From: Arthrobacter rhizosphaerae | Lineage (GTDB): Bacteria > Actinomycetota > Actinomycetes > Actinomycetales > Micrococcaceae | Assembly: GCF_023062595.1 (NCBI RefSeq) | Contig: NZ_JALLAN010000015.1 | Location: 80,412 to 144,411, forward strand | Length of the DNA: 64,000 bases | Reading direction: 5' to 3' | Shown: one piece after another, positions 18,126 through 27,573 of the stretch | Numbering within the stretch: the first letter of the stretch is position 1 | How the letters are laid out: each line of letters opens with the position of its first letter | The notes under the pieces: model-generated | What the model saw: the letters and a program-made list of their open reading frames with translations, nothing else | What the model was told of the DNA's origin: nothing | Databases searched by the model: none | Translations under genes and position numbers: made by a program

Positions 18126-19535
18126 GCTATTGTCCCAGGGGCCGGTGATGGCAAGAGTGAATCCGGGTGACTGGATGTTCACGAACAGGGTCTTGCCGTC
18201 GGCGCTGAACGCCGGGCCGCAGAACTCGCTGTCGTTGTACTCGTTACGGGCCAGCGGGTAGGGGTTACCGTCCTCCGTGACGCCGACGAGGTGGGAGACT
18301 CCGTCGCCGTCTTCAGCCAGGATCAGGCCTCCATACGTGGAGACGGTGATGTTGTCCGGGCCGTCGAAGTTGCCGTTGTCCGCATCCACATCAGGGTTGA
18401 CGCCGAAGATGGTCTTTAGGGTGATGGTCTCGGTGTCGGGGTCGTAGAACCAGACCTGACCGTCGTGCTCGTTAACGCTGCCGTCTACGACGCGGGCGAA
18501 GCTGGAGACGAAGAATACGCCGCCATCGCCCCACCACTGGCCCTCGAGCTTGCGGGCGCGGGTGATCTGGTCGTTCGTGAACTGCTTGCGCACCGAAACG
18601 GTCTTGGCGCTGCGGTCGGGGACATTAACCCACTCCACCTTGTAGCGCGTGTTGACCGCCGTTGCTTCAGACAGGTCGTGGACGCGGGATCCGTCCTCGC
18701 GGGAGCAGCTCATTGCCTGCAGTTTTCCGGCCGTGTCGCCGCCGGTGGAGAGGGCGAGTTCGCGCAGGGCGTCCTTGCCGGAGACAAAGCCCTTGGGCGG
18801 GACCCAGCGGAAGTACAGGCCGTTGGGCTTGCTGGCATCTTCGGTCAGGTAGATAGCGCTCCTTTTAGGATCTACGGCGACTGCCTCATGGGAGTAGCGG
18901 CCCATGAACTTCAGCGGCACCGGGCTCTTGCCGATGTTGGCCTCCCGGCTCGTCGGGTCCACCTCGAAGACGTACCCGTGGTCCTTGGTGTTACCGCTCT
19001 GTCCCGCCCGTTCTTCGGTTTCCTCGCAAGTGAGCCAGGTTCCCCAAGGGGTGACACCGCCGGCGCAGTTGTCTTGCGTTCCGGCCAGGGAGGTGTACTG
19101 CTGCACCCGGTTGCCGGCCTTGTCTACCACGATTGTCGAGGTGCCGCCGATGGCCCCGGGGTCATAGGTAATTCCCTCGACGACGGGGACCTTGAAGGGC
19201 TCCTCACCGCCGTTCTCATGGTTGGTGACGAGGACGGATCCGCCGTCGGCGCCGGCGAAGACGCCCATGCCGTCCGGGTCGCTGGGGTGGACGCCGTCAA
19301 GTGTGGGGGTCTGGCCGGAGCGGGCGATCAGATTGTAGGAAAATCCTGGGGGCAGGGCCAAAATGCCGCGCGGATCCGGAACGAGTTCGCCGTATCCGGT
19401 GGCAGAGCGTACCGCTGCCGCGGCAGGGCGGACGAAAGCGTCGAGGCTGCCGGCGCCTGCGAAGACAAAGCCGAGGCCTGTGGCCGCAGTAGCGCCGAGG
19501 AAGCCTCGGCGTGAGAAGGGCGAAGTCGTGGTCAT
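18117..19535 (-). CDS. phoX: PhoX-family alkaline phosphatase (DUF839), Tat-exported
   Basis: A 472-residue extracytoplasmic phosphatase that would release phosphate from organic phosphates. The N-terminus is a twin-arginine signal (FSRRGFLGATAATGLGFVF). The mature part has the PhoX beta-propeller hallmarks: VTNHENGGEEPF, the metal-centre segment NCAGGVTPWGTWLTCEE, GRYSHEAVAVDP and YLTEDA. In characterised PhoX the centre contains iron and calcium. The start at 19535 is fixed by CAGGAGG nine bases upstream and by the Tat signal; a longer upstream reading would bury the signal. Upstream lies a four-copy GGTCAC repeat that looks like a PHO box, so phosphate starvation control through PhoP is likely. 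The assignment to PhoX is by motif; other DUF839 proteins exist. Confidence 0.88.
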   Translation of the reverse strand: MTTTSPFSRRGFLGATAATGLGFVFAGAGSLDAFVRPAAAAVRSATGYGELVPDPRGILALPPGFSYNLIARSGQTPTLDGVHPSDPDGMGVFAGADGGSVLVTNHENGGEEPFKVPVVEGITYDPGAIGGTSTIVVDKAGNRVQQYTSLAGTQDNCAGGVTPWGTWLTCEETEERAGQSGNTKDHGYVFEVDPTSREANIGKSPVPLKFMGRYSHEAVAVDPKRSAIYLTEDASKPNGLYFRWVPPKGFVSGKDALRELALSTGGDTAGKLQAMSCSREDGSRVHDLSEATAVNTRYKVEWVNVPDRSAKTVSVRKQFTNDQITRARKLEGQWWGDGGVFFVSSFARVVDGSVNEHDGQVWFYDPDTETITLKTIFGVNPDVDADNGNFDGPDNITVSTYGGLILAEDGDGVSHLVGVTEDGNPYPLARNEYNDSEFCGPAFSADGKTLFVNIQSPGFTLAITGPWDNSSP

Positions 19536-19597
19536 GGATAGCCTCCTGGGCTGAAGGTCGCGAACGGAACGGGCCGCAGAAAGTCTTGTGAGCTTCA

Positions 19598-19668
19598 GTG
19601 ACCAACGCCGGTCCACCGGGTGACCAATGTTGGTCCAACGGGTGACCAGCACCGGTCGACGGGTGACC
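19598..19668 (-). promoter_or_regulatory. tandem PHO-box-like repeat upstream of phoX
   Basis: Read on the minus strand, GGTCAC occurs four times at 21-22 bp steps (beginning 19668, 19647, 19625 and 19603), the first three as GGTCACCCG. Between them are weaker GGACC units, giving an approximately 11-bp periodic direct repeat. Actinobacterial PhoP binds 11-nt direct repeats of the type GTTCACC, so this arrangement fits. It fills most of the 155-bp gap between the GH3 stop and phoX. Confidence 0.65.
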
Positions 19669-19690
19669 AGCGCCGGGGGATCGTAGAGAA

Positions 19691-22495
19691 CTACTCGTCC
19701 AGCCGCAGTGCGCTCAGCGTTACGGGCCCCTCCAGGACAATCCGTACCGCCTCGAAATCACCCCCGCGGCCGGCCACCTCCAGGCGCAGTTCACCGTTGA
19801 ACCCGGGCTGTATTGCTGCGTCGGCACAGTCCCGCCAGGTCCCGCCCCGGCCCGGAAGCTGGACCGCAATCCTGCAGGCGCCTGTGGTTGAGAGCCGGAG
19901 CGACGCCCGCCCAGGTGCGCTGCCCTGCCAGCCGCGGTAGACCGCCGTCGCCCTCTCCTCCGGGGACGCAGGAGCGACGGCGGTGCCTGCCATCGGGCTC
20001 TCCGGCACCAGTGCAAGGTTGGAGTAGTCATCGAACAGTTCCGCGCGGATCCAGGCGCCGCGGGCGCGCGGGCCGCTGCCTTCGCCGGCGACCGTCAATT
20101 CAACGCCCACGGGAAGGTCGTTTGCCGAGGGTCCTGCCATCAAGTCGTACATGCCGGGTTCCACCAGCATCCGGCCAGCGGTGACGCTGTAAGTGGCCAG
20201 GCGGTCCATGGGTACAGGTATCCGGACGGTTCTGTGCTCGCCAGGTTCGAGCTGAACCCGCCGGTGCGCCACGAGCAGGCGCCGCGGGAAGTCGAAGCGG
20301 TGGCCGGAGGAGGCAGCATAGACCTGCACCAGTTCGTGGGCAGGGCGGCTCCCGGTGTTGCGCAGCGTAACATCCAGACCGTCGCCGGCCCGAACAGCAG
20401 ACTCGTAGCCGACGGTGCTGTAGCCCAGCCCGTGCCCCAGTGGGAACAGCGGCTCTGCGTCGCTGTAGAGGTACGTGGCGCGGGAGGCGATGAGGTCGTA
20501 GTCCAGGATGTCGGGAAGGTCCTCGTCGCGGGCCCACCATGTCTGGGGGAGTCGTCCGCTCGGCTCGGCGTCTCCGCTGAGGACATCAGCCAGCCCGTTG
20601 CCCAGCTCCTGGCCGGCATGCGAGGTCCAAACAATGGCAGGCGTGTCTGCCAGTGCGCCCAGCGAGTATGGGTAGGAGGAGACGATCACCACCACCGTCC
20701 GGGGATTGGCCTCACGCACCAGCCGGATAAGCTCCTGCTCCTCCTGCGGAAGTGCCAGCGTGGTCCGGTCGATCGTCTCCCTGCCTCCCAGATGGGGATC
20801 GTTTCCCACAACCACGACGGCGACATCCGCGGCGGCGGCTGCCTCGCGGGCGGCCTGCTGGCCGGAGCGGACAGTCCGCAGTCGGAAGCGGTCTGCGGTT
20901 TCCTCTGTCCCGGCAGACAGGGCGGCGCTTCCGGTGTGCGCCTCAATCCGTACCCACTTCCCTGTGCCGATGTGCTGGATGGCGACGGATCCGTCCACAC
21001 CGGGATGGAGGCGGAACGTCTCCTGGACCACCCAGCCGCCCACCCGGTCAGCCGATGCGGTCAGGTAGTAGCCGGTGGCCGCCACGAACTTGTCAGTAGC
21101 GGGGAACTGCAGTGTGCATTCACCGCCGCCCCAGTCCTTGAGCAGGAATGTTTCCGCCGGCCCGGGGGCGGCGGCACAGGCAGTAAGTGTGGTCTCGGGG
21201 CCGCCGGCGCCGAGGTACGTGCCTGTACGGACACAGCGCAGCGACACCGAGTCCTGGCCCGGCTCCGCCACCACGTTGCCGTAGCGCTTGGAGAGGCCAT
21301 CGAGAATACTGACCTCGTCCTGCAGGGTGCCGCTGTACCAGTCGCTCAGGACTGTAGAGCCGAGGGCGCCGATCACCGCGATCTTCCCTGGCTCTGCTCC
21401 CAGCGGAAGAAGAGGAGCGGCCGCTCCCTCCGTGCCAGGACCCGCTTGGTTCCGCAGCAGCACCACAGACTTCCGCGCTGCTTCCCGGGCCAGTTCCACG
21501 TGCCCGCGGTCTCCCACCATTTCGGAGCCGACAGAGCCATACGGGCCGCCGTCCGGCTCGAATTCACCGGTCCGCTCCCGCAAGGTGAGCAGCCGGAGCA
21601 CCGAACGGTCGATGAGCGCTTCATTGATCAGCCCGCGTTCCAGGGCGTCATGGAGATGCCTGAGGGACGGCTCCGGGTTGTCGCTGTCCTCGGTAAAGCT
21701 GTCCACTCCGGCGTGGAGGGCAGCCGCGTAGGCCGACGGTCCGTCGTCGAAGTACTTCTCGGCGTTGTACAGCGAAGAAGGCGCGCCGGCGTCAGTGACT
21801 ATGGTGATCTCTTCCCCGTTGCGCCATCGCCGCAGCTCGCCCGCCACCAGGTCCGAAACGTGGGCGGGGCGTCCATTAACCAGGTTGTAGGAAAGCATCG
21901 CCGCGCCCGCCACACCGTCTTCGATGGGACCGCGAAAGGCTGGCAGTTCGTACTCATGAAGCACGCGCTGCCGCAACTGGCTGCTTGTGACGTTGCGGTC
22001 AGTCTCGTTGTTGTACGCCAGAAAGTGTTTCAGTGTGGGCACGGTCAGCCAATAACGTTCATGGCTGCCCTTCAATCCCGCGCAGTACGCGGAGGCAAGG
22101 AAGGCCGTCAGATGCGGGTCCTCGGAGAACCCTTCCTCGTTGCGCCCCCAGAGCGGGTGGCGAAGGGGGTTTACCACGGGCGCCCAAACGTTGGCGCTCA
22201 CGCCTGGATCCTCCGCTTTCTTGCCCCTGACTTCCATGCCGACGGCGGTGCCTACCCGTTGGATCAGATCAGGGTCCCAGCTGGCAGCCAGGCCCACGGG
22301 CTGGGGGAAAACGGTGGCCGGTCCGAGCCCGGCGACGCCGTGCGCGGCCTCCGAGCCGGTGTGGAACCGGGCCAGGCCGAGGGGTTCGATGGCGGGGGCA
22401 TGCTGATGGAGCAATGCGATCTTCTGCTCCAGTGTGAGGCGGGCGAGCATGGCCTCCGGAGTGGTTGTGGTTGTGGCGTCAGTTGTAAGCATCAT
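19691..22495 (-). CDS. GH3 beta-glycosidase with inserted beta-trefoil-like domain and C-terminal CBM-like domain
   Basis: A 934-residue intracellular GH3 enzyme with no signal peptide. The TIM barrel (about 15-310) has KHFLAYNNETDRN and the probable nucleophile Asp235 in ITIVTDAGAPSS, where the usual SDW is replaced by TDAG. The second catalytic sub-domain is split at about 395-530 by a fascin/ricin-like region (SLRCVRTGTYLGAGG, then FVAATGYYLTASADR and QHIGTGKWVRIEAH) where simple GH3 enzymes have none. A C-terminal domain of about 130 residues resembles CBM6-type carbohydrate binding. Both ATG codons at the start have weak upstream sites (GGAG about 15 bases away). It is divergent from an ABC importer and shares its putative LacI operators, so it probably attacks the imported oligosaccharide. 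Confidence 0.9.
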   Translation of the reverse strand: MMLTTDATTTTTPEAMLARLTLEQKIALLHQHAPAIEPLGLARFHTGSEAAHGVAGLGPATVFPQPVGLAASWDPDLIQRVGTAVGMEVRGKKAEDPGVSANVWAPVVNPLRHPLWGRNEEGFSEDPHLTAFLASAYCAGLKGSHERYWLTVPTLKHFLAYNNETDRNVTSSQLRQRVLHEYELPAFRGPIEDGVAGAAMLSYNLVNGRPAHVSDLVAGELRRWRNGEEITIVTDAGAPSSLYNAEKYFDDGPSAYAAALHAGVDSFTEDSDNPEPSLRHLHDALERGLINEALIDRSVLRLLTLRERTGEFEPDGGPYGSVGSEMVGDRGHVELAREAARKSVVLLRNQAGPGTEGAAAPLLPLGAEPGKIAVIGALGSTVLSDWYSGTLQDEVSILDGLSKRYGNVVAEPGQDSVSLRCVRTGTYLGAGGPETTLTACAAAPGPAETFLLKDWGGGECTLQFPATDKFVAATGYYLTASADRVGGWVVQETFRLHPGVDGSVAIQHIGTGKWVRIEAHTGSAALSAGTEETADRFRLRTVRSGQQAAREAAAAADVAVVVVGNDPHLGGRETIDRTTLALPQEEQELIRLVREANPRTVVVIVSSYPYSLGALADTPAIVWTSHAGQELGNGLADVLSGDAEPSGRLPQTWWARDEDLPDILDYDLIASRATYLYSDAEPLFPLGHGLGYSTVGYESAVRAGDGLDVTLRNTGSRPAHELVQVYAASSGHRFDFPRRLLVAHRRVQLEPGEHRTVRIPVPMDRLATYSVTAGRMLVEPGMYDLMAGPSANDLPVGVELTVAGEGSGPRARGAWIRAELFDDYSNLALVPESPMAGTAVAPASPEERATAVYRGWQGSAPGRASLRLSTTGACRIAVQLPGRGGTWRDCADAAIQPGFNGELRLEVAGRGGDFEAVRIVLEGPVTLSALRLDE

Positions 22496-22518
22496 TGAGC
22501 CGTCCTTGGAGCAATCTG

Positions 22519-22534
22519 TTTAAACGCTTGCGTA
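22519..22534. promoter_or_regulatory. second, weaker LacI-type operator near the GH3 start
   Basis: TTTAAACGCTTGCGTA shares the AAACGCTT core of the stronger site at 22630 but its arms match poorly. It sits 24 bp upstream of the GH3 start on the minus strand, a good place to block initiation. Confidence 0.35.
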
Positions 22535-22629
22535 GATGAGTGACTGGCAAACATTGTCACATTTCGGCCTGTGAGCTGCAACACAAGAAAGTCTTGCGGT
22601 CTGATTTCTCATCCTCTAAGCTGTTGGCA

Positions 22630-22645
22630 ATCGAAACGCTTCGAT
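22630..22645. promoter_or_regulatory. LacI-family operator in the GH3/ABC divergent region
   Basis: ATCGAAACGCTTCGAT is a 16-bp dyad with perfect 6-bp arms (ATCGAA/TTCGAT). It matches a site at 27574 in 14 of 16 positions in one orientation. The site lies 121 bp before the ABC lipoprotein start. The 270-bp region between 22495 and 22766 holds this and the weaker site at 22519 and no gene. Confidence 0.65.
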
Positions 22646-22765
22646 AGTTTCTCTGACCCAAGTTTTACAAATCCCAGGCCAAGTTGCCCCTCGCACAGCT
22701 GCGCAGGGCAACTGCTGGCCCGGCAATCAGGCCTGGTCAGGCCTGTCCACACAAAGGAGTGCAAA

Positions 22766-24442
22766 ATGCTTGGAAACAATGCCTCACCTGAACGCAGCGC
22801 GTCCCTGAAGGAGCTCGGCCGGACGGGAGTAGGGCGCCGGTCCTTCCTTAGCCTCGTGGGGGGAGCCGTGGCCTTTGCTGCCCTTCCTGCGCTCACCTCA
22901 TGCAGCAGCGGGGGCGGGGCTCCGCAGGCCACCACATCCGCGGGGATGGCCGATGCCACGTCCAAGCTCGTGCCAAGCTACATCCCGCTGGACACCGTCA
23001 AACCGGACATCGCGAGTGTGAACGGTACTGCGCCCGGCTTCACCAGCATCCCCTCAACCTTGGTCAAATCAGTGCAGGGTGTTCCGGGTAAAGGCGGAAG
23101 CTACACAGTCATGACCCCGGCCTGGTGGGCAATCCCGCAGGCGGATAACAGCTACTACCAGGCCGTCAACGAACGGCTGGGGGCAAAGCTGAACTTCCAG
23201 GTCAGTGACGGAAACACCTACGGAGACAAGATCCAGACAGTATTGGCCTCACCCAAGGACGTGCCGGACTGGATAGTCATCCCGTCCTGGAACATCCCGC
23301 CGCGGTTCGGCCAGGCAGTCAAGGGCCTCTTCACTGACCTTTCCCCGTACCTTGCCGGTGACAAGATCAAAAAATACCCCAACCTCGCAAATATCCCCAC
23401 CGCTGCCTGGAAGTACAGCTGCTTCGAGGGCGGCCTGTACGGGCTGCCGTTCCCGAACGAGCAGGTCGGGAACGCCTTCTTTTACCGTAAGGACCTGTTC
23501 GATGAAATGGGCCTGGAACAGCCAAAGTCCGCCGATGAATACATCGCAGTGGCTAAGGAAATCACTGATCCGGCCAAGAACCGCTGGGGTTCTGAAGATG
23601 TGTGGACGGGCGCGCAGCTGATGCATGGCGTGGACAACTGGAAACTGGTGGACGGCAAGCTCCAGAGCAGGTTTGAGTCCGACGAATACCGGGCTGCCCT
23701 GGAATGGGGTGCAAAACTCTACGCCTCAGGCGCTGTCCACCCCGACGCCGTGGCCGGCAACACCCAGAAGATGGGGCAGCGCTTTGGGTCCGGCGCGTCG
23801 TTGATGACCAACGACGGGGTTGGCGGCTGGCATGGAGCCCTGGGCCTGAACCTGCCCAGCAACCCGAACTTCCAGATGCAGCCCATGGACTTCTTTGCCC
23901 CCGACGGCGGCAAGCCCACATTGTTCCGCGGCTCACCCGCCGCCATCTTCAGCTTCATCAAGAAGACGGACGATCGAGCCAAGGTGGAGGAAATGCTGGC
24001 CCTGGCCGACTTTGCGGCCGCGCCCTTCGGCACGGAGGAGAACATGCTGATCGTCAACGGCGTTGAAGGCATCCACTACACCCGCGACGCACAAAACGTT
24101 CCGCAGGCCACGGCCAAGGGCAAGGCCGAAGTCACCAGCACGTACGCGTTCCTGGTGAACTCCGCTGTGGTGAACAACCAGGTCCAGTACCCCGGCTACG
24201 TCAAGGCCAAGACGGACTGGGAAATCCGCCAGGCCCCGTACGTGGTTGACCCCCTCTTCTACGGCCTGCAGATCCAGGAGCCCAGCAAATTCGGGTCCCT
24301 GGGGAAACCGTTCGACGACCTTTCCAAGGACATTCTCCGCGGGCGCAAGAGTATGTCGGACCTTGATGCTGCCGTCGCCACCTGGAAGAAGAACGGCGGA
24401 GACGAACTGCGTGAGTTCTACGCAGGATTCCTGAACGCCTAG
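22766..24442 (+). CDS. ABC transporter sugar-binding lipoprotein (LplA/YtcQ type)
   Basis: A 558-residue extracellular solute-binding protein. The signal is both twin-arginine (GRRSFLSLVGG) and lipoprotein (LTSC, Cys46), so it should be folded before export and anchored to the membrane. The large size and the two-lobed pattern match the LplA/YtcQ family for oligosaccharides and complex polysaccharide fragments. The start has AAAGGAG upstream; earlier in-frame codons would precede the signal. It opens an operon with two permease genes. Substrate is unknown, but the surrounding GH42, GH31, GH51 and GH3 genes point to a plant-wall oligosaccharide. Confidence 0.9.
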   Translation: MLGNNASPERSASLKELGRTGVGRRSFLSLVGGAVAFAALPALTSCSSGGGAPQATTSAGMADATSKLVPSYIPLDTVKPDIASVNGTAPGFTSIPSTLVKSVQGVPGKGGSYTVMTPAWWAIPQADNSYYQAVNERLGAKLNFQVSDGNTYGDKIQTVLASPKDVPDWIVIPSWNIPPRFGQAVKGLFTDLSPYLAGDKIKKYPNLANIPTAAWKYSCFEGGLYGLPFPNEQVGNAFFYRKDLFDEMGLEQPKSADEYIAVAKEITDPAKNRWGSEDVWTGAQLMHGVDNWKLVDGKLQSRFESDEYRAALEWGAKLYASGAVHPDAVAGNTQKMGQRFGSGASLMTNDGVGGWHGALGLNLPSNPNFQMQPMDFFAPDGGKPTLFRGSPAAIFSFIKKTDDRAKVEEMLALADFAAAPFGTEENMLIVNGVEGIHYTRDAQNVPQATAKGKAEVTSTYAFLVNSAVVNNQVQYPGYVKAKTDWEIRQAPYVVDPLFYGLQIQEPSKFGSLGKPFDDLSKDILRGRKSMSDLDAAVATWKKNGGDELREFYAGFLNA

Positions 24443-24452
24443 GACGCCCGCC

Positions 24453-25475
24453 ATGACTACCTCCGAATCCACGTTGACCGCTTCAGCGGTTCCAGCGCCG
24501 GACGGCTATCGCCAGGGCCGCCCGGACCGCGCCCGCCAAGAGAGCATCTCCATAATCCGCAAGAGAGCGGGCCTGCGGACAAGGCTGCGGCGGGACAGAT
24601 CCCTGGTGCTGATGACCTTGCCAGCCATCGCGCTGCTCCTGGTCTTCGCCTATATCCCGATGCTCGGCAACATTGTGGCGTTCCAGGACTACTCACCCTT
24701 TGTGGGCATCCCGGACAGCCCGTTTGTTGGGCTCGACAACTTCACGCGCGTCCTGGGGGACCAAGGCTTTTGGCACGCAGTGACGAACACCCTGGTGATT
24801 ACGGCCTTCCAGCTGGTCTTCTTCTTTCCCATCCCTATTGTGCTGGCACTGCTGCTCAATTCCTTGCTGTCTCCCGCACTGCGCTCCACCATTCAGGCAA
24901 TCGTCTACCTTCCGCACTTCTTTTCCTGGGTGCTGGTGGTGTCTGTCTTCCAGCAGGTGTTTGGCGGGGCAGGCCTCCTGAGTCAGAGCCTGCGGGCACA
25001 GGGCTGGCAGGCCGTGGACGTCATGACCAACCCGGACACTTTCCTGTTCCTGATTACTTCGCAGGCAATCTGGAAAGATGCGGGCTGGGGAATCATCGTC
25101 TTTCTGGCCGCGCTTAGCGCCATCGATCAGGAGCAGTACGAGGCAGCGGCCGTCGACGGAGCGAATCGTTGGCGCCGGATGTGGCACGTGACGCTGCCCG
25201 CGCTGCGCGGCGTCGTCATCCTGCTGCTTATCCTTCGCCTGGGTGACTCCTTGTCCGTGGGCTTCGAACAGCTGATCCTGCAACGCGACGCCGTCGGCGC
25301 GCAAGCGTCCGAGGTCCTGGACACTTTTGTGTACTACACGGGCATTCGTAACGGCGACTGGGGCTATGCCGCGGCGGCGGGCCTGATCAAGGGCGTGGTA
25401 TCGCTGGCGCTCATTCTGGGTGCAAACAAACTGGCCCACCTATTCGGAGAGAGCGGGGTGTACTCAAAGTCATGA
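24453..25475 (+). CDS. ABC sugar transporter permease, LplB type
   Basis: A 340-residue inner-membrane subunit with six predicted helices from about residue 50. The start of the membrane part, LLLVFAYIPMLGNIVAFQDYSPF, is typical of LplB. The EAA loop that contacts the ATPase is EQYEAAAVDGANRWRRMWHVTLP near residue 230. It starts ten bases after the lipoprotein stop and overlaps the next permease by four bases. The N-terminal 50 residues are a polar tail of no clear role. The operon has no ATPase gene. Confidence 0.92.
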   Translation: MTTSESTLTASAVPAPDGYRQGRPDRARQESISIIRKRAGLRTRLRRDRSLVLMTLPAIALLLVFAYIPMLGNIVAFQDYSPFVGIPDSPFVGLDNFTRVLGDQGFWHAVTNTLVITAFQLVFFFPIPIVLALLLNSLLSPALRSTIQAIVYLPHFFSWVLVVSVFQQVFGGAGLLSQSLRAQGWQAVDVMTNPDTFLFLITSQAIWKDAGWGIIVFLAALSAIDQEQYEAAAVDGANRWRRMWHVTLPALRGVVILLLILRLGDSLSVGFEQLILQRDAVGAQASEVLDTFVYYTGIRNGDWGYAAAAGLIKGVVSLALILGANKLAHLFGESGVYSKS

Positions 25476-26410
25476 GCACATTAACCAAACCGGCAGCAAC
25501 AGGTTCAGCGGCAATGCGCCGTAAGAAGTCGTCCAGGCCAGCGTGGGAGGAGGAGCCAGGCGCGGCGGCGAAGATCAGTAAGGCGGCCGTGCTCACCCTG
25601 GTGGTCATTTCCGTGCTGGGGCCGTTGTACTCAATCGTCCTCACCAGTCTCTCCTCCCAAAGCACCATTACGTCGGCCGGCGGAATGGTGATTGTGCCGG
25701 GGGAGATCACCCTGGATGCCTACCGCCAGATCATCAGCGGGGGCGTGGTCACCCGGGCGGTGCTGGTCAGCGTTGGAGTCACCGCGGTGGGGACGCTGCT
25801 TAGCATGGTGGTCTCGGTGCTCTGCGCCTACGGCTTGTCACGGCCGGGCTCGTTTGCCCACACCCCGATCCTTTTCACCCTGCTGCTGACCATGTTCTTC
25901 AGCGCCGGTATGATTCCGGCCTTCCTCTTGGTCTCCGGCCTGGGCCTGATCAACACCTATTGGGCTTTGATCCTGCCGAGTGCCATATCGGTGTTCAATA
26001 TCATCATCCTGCGCGGTTTCTTCATGGGGATAGACCGCGGAATCCTGGACAGTGCACGGATCGACGGGGCGAGCGAATGGCGGATTCTGGGCCAGATCGT
26101 GCTCCCGATGTCCAAGGCGGTGACAGCTGTTATCGCCCTCTTCTACGGAGTGGGCTACTGGAATGCGTTCTTCAATGCGGTGCTGTATATCAACGACAGC
26201 GCCATGAACCCGCTCCAGGTGGTGCTGCGCTCCTATGTCCTGCAGGGCGTGATGATCCCGGGCCAGATTGCGGTGGGGCAGGGGGCAGCACCGTCGCTGG
26301 CCCTGCAGATGGCAGTGATCGTGGTGGCCGTGGTGCCCATTCTCATGGTCTACCCCCTGGTGCAAAAGCACTTCACCAAGGGAGTCATGATCGGTGCGGT
26401 AAAGGGGTGA
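25472..26410 (+). CDS. ABC sugar transporter permease, YtcP type
   Basis: A 312-residue partner permease. Six membrane segments lie between about 30 and 300, and the EAA loop is ILDSARIDGASEWRILGQIVLP. The ATGA overlap with the upstream permease couples their translation. It ends in HFTKGVMIGAVKG, the usual YtcP finish. Convergent to the LacI gene with 26 bp between stops; no terminator is clear there. Confidence 0.92.
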   Translation: MSTLTKPAATGSAAMRRKKSSRPAWEEEPGAAAKISKAAVLTLVVISVLGPLYSIVLTSLSSQSTITSAGGMVIVPGEITLDAYRQIISGGVVTRAVLVSVGVTAVGTLLSMVVSVLCAYGLSRPGSFAHTPILFTLLLTMFFSAGMIPAFLLVSGLGLINTYWALILPSAISVFNIIILRGFFMGIDRGILDSARIDGASEWRILGQIVLPMSKAVTAVIALFYGVGYWNAFFNAVLYINDSAMNPLQVVLRSYVLQGVMIPGQIAVGQGAAPSLALQMAVIVVAVVPILMVYPLVQKHFTKGVMIGAVKG

Positions 26411-26436
26411 CCTTCAACAGCGCCGGACAGGCCGTC

Positions 26437-27438
26437 CTAGCTGCGGGCTGCGGAAGTTTCGCGCTGCACCAGGGCGGGCACAATGAGCCGGATCTCCACG
26501 GGCTTGTCCGAGTTGAGCCGGTCCATGACCATTTCGACGGCGGCACGTCCAATGTCATGGGCCGGTATGGAAACGGCCGTCCACGGATGCGCGGAGGCCA
26601 TGGCCGCGTCTTCGGGAGCAATGGCAACAACCGAGATGTCCTTCGGGATCTGCAGCCCGCGCAGAGCGAGGGCTTCCCGCAGCAGGGGGAGCAGTCCTTC
26701 ATTGTGGACCACCAGGGCCGTAGCCGGCTCCTGGGCCGAGAGGATGGCGTCCAGGGCGACGGCCAGGGCAACGGAGGTGGGTTCGCAGGCCCTCAGGGCA
26801 GCGGTGATGCCGGCAGCTTCGCAGGCATCCTCAAAGCCTTTGCGGGCACGGTCGGCATAAGTGGCGTGACGCTCCAGGGAGGCCTGTGGGGAGCCGATGA
26901 AGCCAATGCTCCTGTGGCCGAGTTCGGTCAGGTGCCGTACGGCGGTACGGGAGGCGGCTGCAAAATCGAAATCCACGCAGCTCAGGCCCTGCGGATCGTC
27001 CGGGAATCCGATCAGGACAGCAGGCTTCCGGAGCTTCGCAAGCTGGGGGATCCGGGTATCGCGCGCTTCGATATCCATCATGAGCAGCCCGTCAACGATG
27101 GACTGGGAAGTCACGCGGTGGATGCCATCGGCGTCGTCCTGGGTCAGGAGCAGAACGTCCTGGTTGTAATCTCTGGCAGTGGTCACAACGCCCGCCACGA
27201 ACTGCATGATCACGCTGACGTTGACGTCCGCCCGCAGGGGGACCATCAGGCCAAGGACGTTGGACCTGCTGGAGGCAAGGGACCTGGCGCCGGAGTGCGG
27301 GCTGTAGTCCAGCTTCCTGATGGCGGCGAGGACCTGTTCCCGCGTTTCCTCGGAGATAGTCCGTTTGCCGCTCAGCACGTAGGACACGGTGCTGGTGGAT
27401 ACCCCGGCAGCCCTGGCGACGTCATTCATGGTGGCCAT
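26437..27438 (-). CDS. LacI family transcriptional repressor of the oligosaccharide locus
   Basis: A 333-residue LacI protein. Residues 3-50 hold the DNA-binding domain and hinge (MNDVARAAGVSTSTVSYVLS, then REQVLAAIRKLDYSPHSGAR), followed by the sugar-sensing periplasmic-binding-like domain ending VPALVQRETSAA. GGAAGGGAG precedes the start. It lies between the importer genes and the divergent GH42 gene and is the natural reader of the ATCGAA-N4-TTCGAT operators at 22630 and 27574. Its inducer would be a sugar released by the locus enzymes; which one is unknown. Confidence 0.92.
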   Translation of the reverse strand: MATMNDVARAAGVSTSTVSYVLSGKRTISEETREQVLAAIRKLDYSPHSGARSLASSRSNVLGLMVPLRADVNVSVIMQFVAGVVTTARDYNQDVLLLTQDDADGIHRVTSQSIVDGLLMMDIEARDTRIPQLAKLRKPAVLIGFPDDPQGLSCVDFDFAAASRTAVRHLTELGHRSIGFIGSPQASLERHATYADRARKGFEDACEAAGITAALRACEPTSVALAVALDAILSAQEPATALVVHNEGLLPLLREALALRGLQIPKDISVVAIAPEDAAMASAHPWTAVSIPAHDIGRAAVEMVMDRLNSDKPVEIRLIVPALVQRETSAARS

Positions 27439-27573
27439 GGACCACTCCCTTCCTTTGCGCGTGGAACACCATCATAGCGACAAAATTGCATTCAACGACG
27501 ATTCCTTTCGATTGAATTCGACTGGCTCGTCCTGATCAGTCCGCACCAGAACGCCCATAACTGTCCAACCCTG

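Noticed and set aside
20234..22498. 754-codon open frame on the plus strand opposite the second GH3 gene
   Set aside because: It is antisense to a complete GH3 enzyme with all motifs in place. High GC makes long antisense frames common and its product shows no domain.
25960..27477. 505-codon plus-strand frame across the second permease and the LacI gene
   Set aside because: It spans two real genes in another frame and the complementary strand, and has no domain.
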